Under the pieces are notes generated by a model that worked only from the letters and a program-made list of their open reading frames with translations, did no database searches and was not told where the DNA came from. From an uncultured Eubacterium sp. (GTDB taxonomy: Bacteria; Bacillota; Clostridia; Lachnospirales; Lachnospiraceae), in the NCBI GenBank assembly GCA_910584245.1, contig CAJTZF010000022.1:1-45557 (forward strand): a stretch of DNA of 45,557 bases, read 5' to 3'. Below are positions 42,301 to 45,557 of the stretch, piece by piece (position 1 is the stretch's first letter; each line of letters begins with the position of its first letter). The position numbers and the translations under genes are program-made.

Positions 42301-42492
42301 TGACATATCGCCATATTCCTCTGCCATCAGTTCCATTCCCTGTTTAACGGAAGAATCGGATGGCAGGTACTTTGACATATCATAGTTGATATTGGTCTTA
42401 AAAATCCCAAGCACAGCAGCAACAGTAAGTACCGCCACAAAGAGAAAAATAAGTCCTTTTTTATCCACAATCCAGTCTGCAAGTTTTTTCAT
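39334..42492 (-). CDS. MMPL/RND-family exporter with a very long coiled-coil hairpin
   Basis: 1052 residues; an inner-membrane transporter with two repeated six-span blocks. TM1 is at about 13-32. A first outer domain (about 33-165) leads to TM2-6, where the GxxxD-type motif is MGLSMDYSIMLMNRY. TM7 is near 342-361. Then comes a second outer domain, and TM8-12 with MGATIDYGILLFDNYREM. The second outer domain holds about 240 residues of 7-residue repeats (ADGKKEIAKNEKKLKDSE and LAKGRKRLEEGKKKLAKGR types) in two arms separated by the turn MQLAGMTEEMIAAQL. This is an antiparallel coiled-coil hairpin. Controlled by the divergent TetR gene; promoter 42543-42571. Substrate unknown. Confidence 0.9.
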   Translation of the reverse strand: MKKLADWIVDKKGLIFLFVAVLTVAAVLGIFKTNINYDMSKYLPSDSSVKQGMELMAEEYGDMSAITVMFGDLSEKEQTERKTELESLEHVKNVIYLQDDEAYQKKNHSKYMINVSANTYSEEARKVLQSIKDTYGDSAYLCGAVVDNDMMVNTLLEEIPVIALVAVVIIFAILFLLCNSWVEPFLYMCCIGIAIILNMGSNVFLPSVSFMTFAVGALLQMGLSMDYSIMLMNRYNQEKKKQADSVLSMKKALTNAFSAITSSSVTTIVGLLVLLFMSFKIGQDMGIVLAKGVFISLLCIFTVLPGLVVVFDKAMAKTHKKSLEFNMKPLMRFAGKIRFVSVLLIILVTIAAVFLKNGMEIIYVKTFDNPDQTKIEEAFGMDNQTVLLYDRKENPEHIAEYIDWLEEREDVNSVQDYSNTIGKSYTYKELTEDMDISLEQAKMLYQMYRDNQNSSDYKKITMYNLICYMDKNVAGNPAYAEFMDKDQMEQIHDARKELEDGKDKIKDGRKELTDAGKDLEDGEEELSDGEKKIADGKKEIAKNEKKLKDSERTITKNEKKLADSEKLIRKNQKKLTKSEKKLAAGEKQIAKAEKEMAANEKKLAEGEKKLREAEEQMQLAGMTEEMIAAQLGSQKAELQTARQQLEAGKKQLKKEKAKLVKARKQLEGGKKKLAKGRKRLEEGKKKLAKGRKQLENGKKELGKAKKQLEDAEEEIKDGKEELKDGRKKYNDGKKELDDSLKIYETPMTAEELADEMDENVEDIRDMLKIRRMSMLDVEQDTMTLEEFLTFITDEILPNKTYSAAIDEDMRSEIEDGETQIRENRELMLGKKYNRMIISTKYPSEGNATFACMGELQKKAKGFDKRAYFVGDSAMGYEMDEGFTDELNFVTLLTIIAILLVVLVTFRSFVSSAALVAIIQAAVFITTAIVTLQGYSTNYVALILVQCILMGATIDYGILLFDNYREMRLKLDKEKALGEAMNRSIKTVLTSSLILISTCLTVSVIMTQEIIAQTCLMIAYGAICSVLMVMFILPAVLLLLDRVIIRKKKGEQP
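40280..41020. repeat. Degenerate tandem repeat of 21/42 bases encoding heptads
   Basis: Within the exporter gene the DNA repeats with a 21-base unit (seven codons), often as a 42-base double unit. The family CAGCTTTTTCTTTCC / CAACTGTTTTCTGGC appears repeatedly between about 40380 and 40560, with a looser series at 40680-41000. The repeats encode Lys-Lys-Leu-Ala-type heptads. Such arrays can gain or lose units by slippage or recombination without changing the frame. Confidence 0.75.
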
Positions 42493-42542
42493 AATCCGTC
42501 TCCTTACCTTTTGACAAATACTTCAAAATAAAATATAATGTC

Positions 42543-42571
42543 ATTATAGCAACAGTGTGTTGTTTTTACAA
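42543..42571 (-). promoter_or_regulatory. Exporter promoter with embedded TetR-type operator
   Basis: Minus-strand -35 TTGTAA (42566-42571) and -10 TATAAT (42543-42548), 17-base spacer. Inside the spacer is the inverted repeat CAACA-GTG-TGTTG (42550-42562). A repressor bound there would block RNA polymerase. It faces the tetR gene at 42677. Confidence 0.65.
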
Positions 42572-42676
42572 TCAACAGTTTTTAATATAACGATTTGAAA
42601 CCAACAATTTTATCCTGTTTTGTTGCAGAAAATAAAGAATACTACAATTTTGTATATGACATGAGGAGGAAGTAAG

Positions 42677-43249
42677 ATGAATAAAAAAGAAAACCAACGA
42701 ACACGTCTGACAAAAATGCTGTTTAAAGATGGGCTGATTGCCCTGCTCCAGAAAAAAACAATTTACCAGATATCCGTTACGGAACTTTGCGAGGCTGCTG
42801 AATTAAACCGTTCCACATTTTACAAATATTATAATAATGTAAGAGATGTCCTGACTGAATTGGAACAGGAAACATTGCAAAGAAGCAAACAATGCATGCA
42901 GGAAATTGCAATTGGTGAAGAAGCTTTCCAAATTGAACCACTATACCGCCTGCTCTGCCATATGCAGAACAATTGTGAAATCTATAAACTGCTCTTAAAT
43001 AACAGTGTGGATGATAGTTTCCCATCCGATATGATACAGGAAACCATAGAATTTCTGCGGAACAAGGCAAAATCATTAAACATCAAGGAAGATGACACGT
43101 CGGATTATCGTTTTCAATATCTGATTTCCGGATGCATCAGTGTTGTCCAAAACTGGATTAATAGCGAAATGAAAGAATCCCCGATGGAAATTTCAAAATT
43201 GATTTACCATACTTCCGTTGCCGTTTTAAAAAGTACAATTGACAAATAA
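42677..43249 (+). CDS. TetR/AcrR-family repressor, probable regulator of the exporter
   Basis: 190 residues; GAGGAGGAAG before ATG 42677. HTH domain: TRLTKMLFKDGLIALLQKKTIYQISVTELCEAAELNRSTFYKYYNNVRDVL (in parts). Then an all-helical ligand domain with YRLLCHMQNNCEIYKLLLNN and a C-terminal block like TetR_C_33-type families (FQYLISGCISVVQNWI, SPMEISKLIYHTSV). It is divergent from the MMPL exporter, the standard local-repressor arrangement. Confidence 0.9.
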   Translation: MNKKENQRTRLTKMLFKDGLIALLQKKTIYQISVTELCEAAELNRSTFYKYYNNVRDVLTELEQETLQRSKQCMQEIAIGEEAFQIEPLYRLLCHMQNNCEIYKLLLNNSVDDSFPSDMIQETIEFLRNKAKSLNIKEDDTSDYRFQYLISGCISVVQNWINSEMKESPMEISKLIYHTSVAVLKSTIDK

Positions 43250-43299
43250 TTTTCATCTTTGCCCTTTCTCCCAGTCATATTCGTTCCCTATCATCTAGA

Positions 43300-43629
43300 A
43301 GCCAAAGCTATGGGCAAAGGATATCAAGCACAGCTTATCTTGGTGGGGAGTTTCTAAAATCGGAATCTTCACTGGCGCATTGCGATATTGTTTGGGAAAA
43401 ACTATCCGAAAAAAAGCGGGTAGAACTAACAGAGAAAGTGAAAAAGCTATCTCAGAAGTTCGCACAGATAGACTATACAAAACCCGCACACACAAATTTG
43501 ATTATAAAACTTAAGTTTTCCGTCTGCCGTTTGATACAGCGGACACTACATAAAAATGATCCTGAATATCTCGACGGGAAGTATTGGGCAGAACAAGGCT
43601 GGCTTGGGAAAACCAGACCGTGGAAATAA
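43300..43629 (+). pseudogene. Flavodoxin/NAD(P)H-oxidoreductase-like C-terminal remnant
   Basis: One frame from about 43300 gives QRISSTAYLGGEFLKSESSL, WEKLSEKKRVELTEKVKKL, then IQRTLHKNDPEYLDGKYWAEQGWLGKTRPWK and a stop. It resembles the C-terminal end of small flavodoxin-type oxidoreductases of Clostridia, but I rely on memory of the family and am not sure. No start or flavin-binding part precedes it. 43630-43788 contains only scraps. Confidence 0.45.
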
Positions 43630-43788
43630 TAGATGGTAAAAGTAATCCGAATGGATATTTATACAACAAATCAACCTTGCTACGGAGCGTTGCCTTTGTG
43701 AAAATGAGCGTTTCTTGTAACGAATTATTATAGGCATTATCATGAAATCGGCAGCGAAAAGCTGACTTAATTTTTAGAGGATTATAAA

Positions 43789-44446
43789 ATGGTAAAAAAT
43801 GATAAAACAAAGATGACATTAGGTGAAAAATTAAAATCCGCGCGGAAAAGCGCAGGACTTACACAAGAGTAGTTGGCGGAAAAGCTTTTAGTATCACGGC
43901 AGGCAATTACGAAATGGGAAGCCGGCAAAGGAATGCCCGATATAGAAAACCTCAAACAGCTTTCTAAACTTCTTAATATCATATTGATTATCTCCTTGAC
44001 AGCGGAGAAAATCTTGATTTGTCTGTTATGAGAGAAGAAATCAATCTTGATGGTTATACTTATACTAGAAAATTATTTAAGGGAAGATGGAGCGAAAAGG
44101 CAGGCAAAAAAGATATGGTTGTAGCAGAAAAATATCCAAATGCCAAAATACATGGTCTCCTGCTAAGCAGATACTCACCAAAGCAGAGAAAATCATGGAT
44201 AATGCAATAGGTTTTTTAACAGATGCACCATTTGGAATACCTGAAGTTCTTAATAGTATCAAAAATACAGACAAAGAATTCTATCTTGTCAATCAATCGG
44301 ACAAACAATTTTTTGTAATCGTGATCGATGAATTTATTGAAAGCAGGCAGCTTGCCGAAAAAATTACAGATAAGAAATTTTCGATTGGGAATTTTTCATT
44401 TGTTGACTGTGGTATCATTTCTGATTTTGAGGGTATTAAAAAATGA
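43789..44446 (+). pseudogene. XRE-family helix-turn-helix regulator, broken
   Basis: AGAGG precedes ATG 43789. The HTH is textbook (LGEKLKSARKSAGLTQE then LAEKLLVSRQAITKWEAGKGMPDIENLKQLSKLL), but codon 28, normally Gln, is TAG (43870-43872). Further on the frame shifts near 43980 (IDYLLDSGENLDLSVMREEINL in another frame) and again near 44165. The last part, KIMDNAIGFLTDAPFGIPEVL to FVDCGIISDFEGIKK, is intact. The original had about 220 residues. It overlaps the next gene by ATGA. Confidence 0.88.
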
Positions 44447-44590
44447 TAACTAATCATAAAAAGCCATACAATGCGGAATGGGTACGTTGCCCTATTTGCG
44501 GAGCTAAAACCCGTGATAGAATTAGAGAGGATACCATTTTGAAGAACTACCCTCTCTATTGTCCGAAGTTTAAACAAGAAACTGGACCTA
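44443..44590 (+). pseudogene. Cysteine-rich KTR-domain protein, interrupted by the IS element
   Basis: From ATG 44443: EWVRCPICGAKTRDRIREDTILKNYPLYCPKFKQET, the zinc-ribbon-like KTR domain seen beside tetracycline-resistance and other mobile-element genes. The fourth ligand position reads Phe (CPKF instead of CPKC). The end is lost where the IS begins at 44591, after which the frame reads through IS sequence to 44673. Not expected to be functional. Confidence 0.75.
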
Positions 44591-44603
44591 TGTCAATACT
44601 TTG

Positions 44604-45530
44604 GACAAAAAAAGTTGAAAGATTATGCTGTTTTTTCAGTTCCTCATCCTCCTTTTGCTGCGGTGTTAGATAACCGATAGAGCCATGTATCCTCTTACGG
44701 TTTACCAGCCTTCTATGTATTCAAAGATTGCTCTGCGGGCTTCATTTGAATCTTGATAAGTATGAAGATATATTTCTTCCTTTTTCAGTACGGAATGGAA
44801 GGATTCGATACAGGCATTATCGTATGGATTTCCCTTACGGCTAAATGAATGCAGGATTCCTTTGCTGCCCAGGCAATCTTCAAATGCCTGGCTCGTATAC
44901 TGGCTTCCAAGGTCGCTGTGCAAAATGATCCCTTTTGTATCCCTGACGTTCAGGCAGGCATTCTCTACCGCTTGCACTGCCAGTCCAGCTGTCATAGATG
45001 CACCATAGGCATAGCCGATAATCTTGCGGCTGCATAAATCCATGACAGGAGCCAGATATGTCCATCCTTCTTTCTGCACATGGATGTAGGTAATATCTGT
45101 ACACCACTTTTGGTTGATGGTTTCCGTCCCAAAATCACGTTTTAGGATATTCGCCTTATCATCCGGGACACTGCCATGATTGGCATGGTGGTTATATTTC
45201 TTTACCACGACAGAACACAGCCCCTGTTCCGCCATATGTCGCTGAACCCGCTTGACACGGCAGGGCGTCCCGCTGTCATTGAGTATGCGGCATATTTTGA
45301 CAGCTCCGTACCTTTTCTTTGAATCCCCCTATGCCTGTTTCACTTTCTGGCCAAACTCTTCGTACTCCTGCCGTCTGTTTGATGGCACACAAACCAGAGC
45401 CTTGTAATAGGTGCTTCTTGGGAATTTCAAAGCACTGCAAAGCTGGGATACGGAGTAATCGGTCAGATTGTCCTGGATAAAAGCCACAATCCCGGCTATT
45501 GTTCTTTTGCGAATATGGCGGTCGCTTTTT
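44604..45530 (-). pseudogene. IS3 transposase OrfB (DDE integrase), nonsense and frameshift mutated
   Basis: In one frame: IAGIVAFIQDNLTDYSVSQLC, RRQEYEEFGQKVKQA, then TAG (45329-45331), GDSKKRYGAVKICRIL, and the catalytic core with KWCTDITYIHV (Asp 1), LHSDLGSQYTS (Asp 2) and ESFHSVLKKE (Glu). After EGW a one-base loss (near 44702-44706, TGGTA-AACCGT) shifts the frame; restoring it gives KRIHGSIGYLTPQQKEDEEL. Two lesions mean this copy cannot make an active transposase, although all three catalytic residues remain. Position 45235 provides an ATG for a core fragment. Confidence 0.88.
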
Positions 45531-45557
45531 TTAATATTTCGTTCTCAATCTTAAGGC
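45497..45557 (-). CDS. IS3 transposase OrfA, 3' end (partial)
   Basis: LKIENEILKKATAIFAKEQ and a stop: the leucine-zipper end of OrfA, overlapping the start of OrfB in the -1 frame across an A7 run. The rest is outside the window. Confidence 0.8.

Larger units (their letters stand above)
44591..45557 (-). mobile_element. IS3-family insertion sequence, cut by the window end
   Basis: The left terminus starts with TGTCAATACTTTGGAC at 44591, directly after the broken KTR gene. The element is read on the minus strand: the end of orfA (IENEILKKATAIFAKEQ, stop at 45497-45499), an A7 slippage site near 45524-45530 for programmed -1 frameshifting, then orfB down to the left end. The right terminus lies outside the window. 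No target duplication can be checked. Confidence 0.85.

Noticed and set aside
1..45557. CRISPR array
   Set aside because: No regularly spaced direct repeats with unique spacers were seen. The only regular repeat is the in-frame 21/42-base array in the exporter gene.

Overview
The window looks like a chromosome segment of a spore-forming, low-to-mid GC Firmicute, most likely a gut Lachnospiraceae-type Clostridium. Reasons: spoVAD/spoVAE, the secDF fusion, strong AGGAGG ribosome binding sites, LytTR/GHKL two-component genes, IS3 and Rpn-type mobile genes, and protein flavours seen throughout that family. The assignment is inference from gene content; no rRNA or marker comparison was possible.

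Layout. (1) 1-4.4 kb is accessory DNA: a palindrome cluster, a truncated accessory gene, a tyrosine recombinase abutting a start-less HsdS specificity cassette (a probable silent cassette of a phase-variable type I restriction system), a small unknown gene, a decapitated large serine recombinase and a YoaP-like acetyltransferase. (2) 4.5-14.5 kb is housekeeping and transport on the minus strand: metY; an arsR/metal-chaperone/P-type ATPase operon with a recognisable SmtB-type operator; and an apparent transcription unit of a heterodimeric ABC exporter, nadA, araD and a possible nuclease-fold gene. (3) 14.5-19.0 kb is a 3.9 kb insertion of decayed mobile and toxin DNA (nonsense-mutated Rpn nuclease, RES-domain fragment, broken IS3). 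It is flanked by near-identical direct repeats of about 276-280 bp that duplicate the 3' end of spoVAE and its terminator. (4) 18.8-27.6 kb is core: spoVAE, spoVAD, secDF, tadA (minus), then prmA, an ECF sigma factor and a membrane-anchored beta-propeller protein (plus), and a small coiled-coil protein (minus). (5) 27.7-31.5 kb holds a methyltransferase, an AgrA-like LytTR regulator and an AgrC-like kinase in one possible operon, facing a LysR regulator. The LysR intergenic palindrome carries identical TTGAAT-N17-TATAAT promoters on both strands. (6) 31.5-38.1 kb is a graveyard: NUDIX gene, frameshifted GNAT, phosphoesterase fragment, AbrB antitoxin with a PIN toxin stump, a collapsed sugar-utilisation locus (HAD, GPH symporter, FGGY kinase, SDR, ROK repressor, only the SDR looking whole) and the 3' part of a tRNA-Asn. 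(7) 38.2-43.2 kb carries a stand-alone winged-helix protein and a TetR-controlled MMPL/RND exporter with a very long heptad-repeat hairpin, translationally coupled to a cytidylate-kinase-like protein. (8) 43.3-45.6 kb holds further pseudogenes (flavodoxin-like tail, XRE regulator, Cys-rich KTR gene) ending in a broken IS3 element that runs off the window.

The strongest candidates for something unusual are the recombinase/HsdS silent cassette, the coiled-coil exporter with its kinase partner, the symmetric divergent promoter, and the ECF sigma/beta-propeller pair. The rest is largely ordinary core genes separated by decayed mobile DNA.
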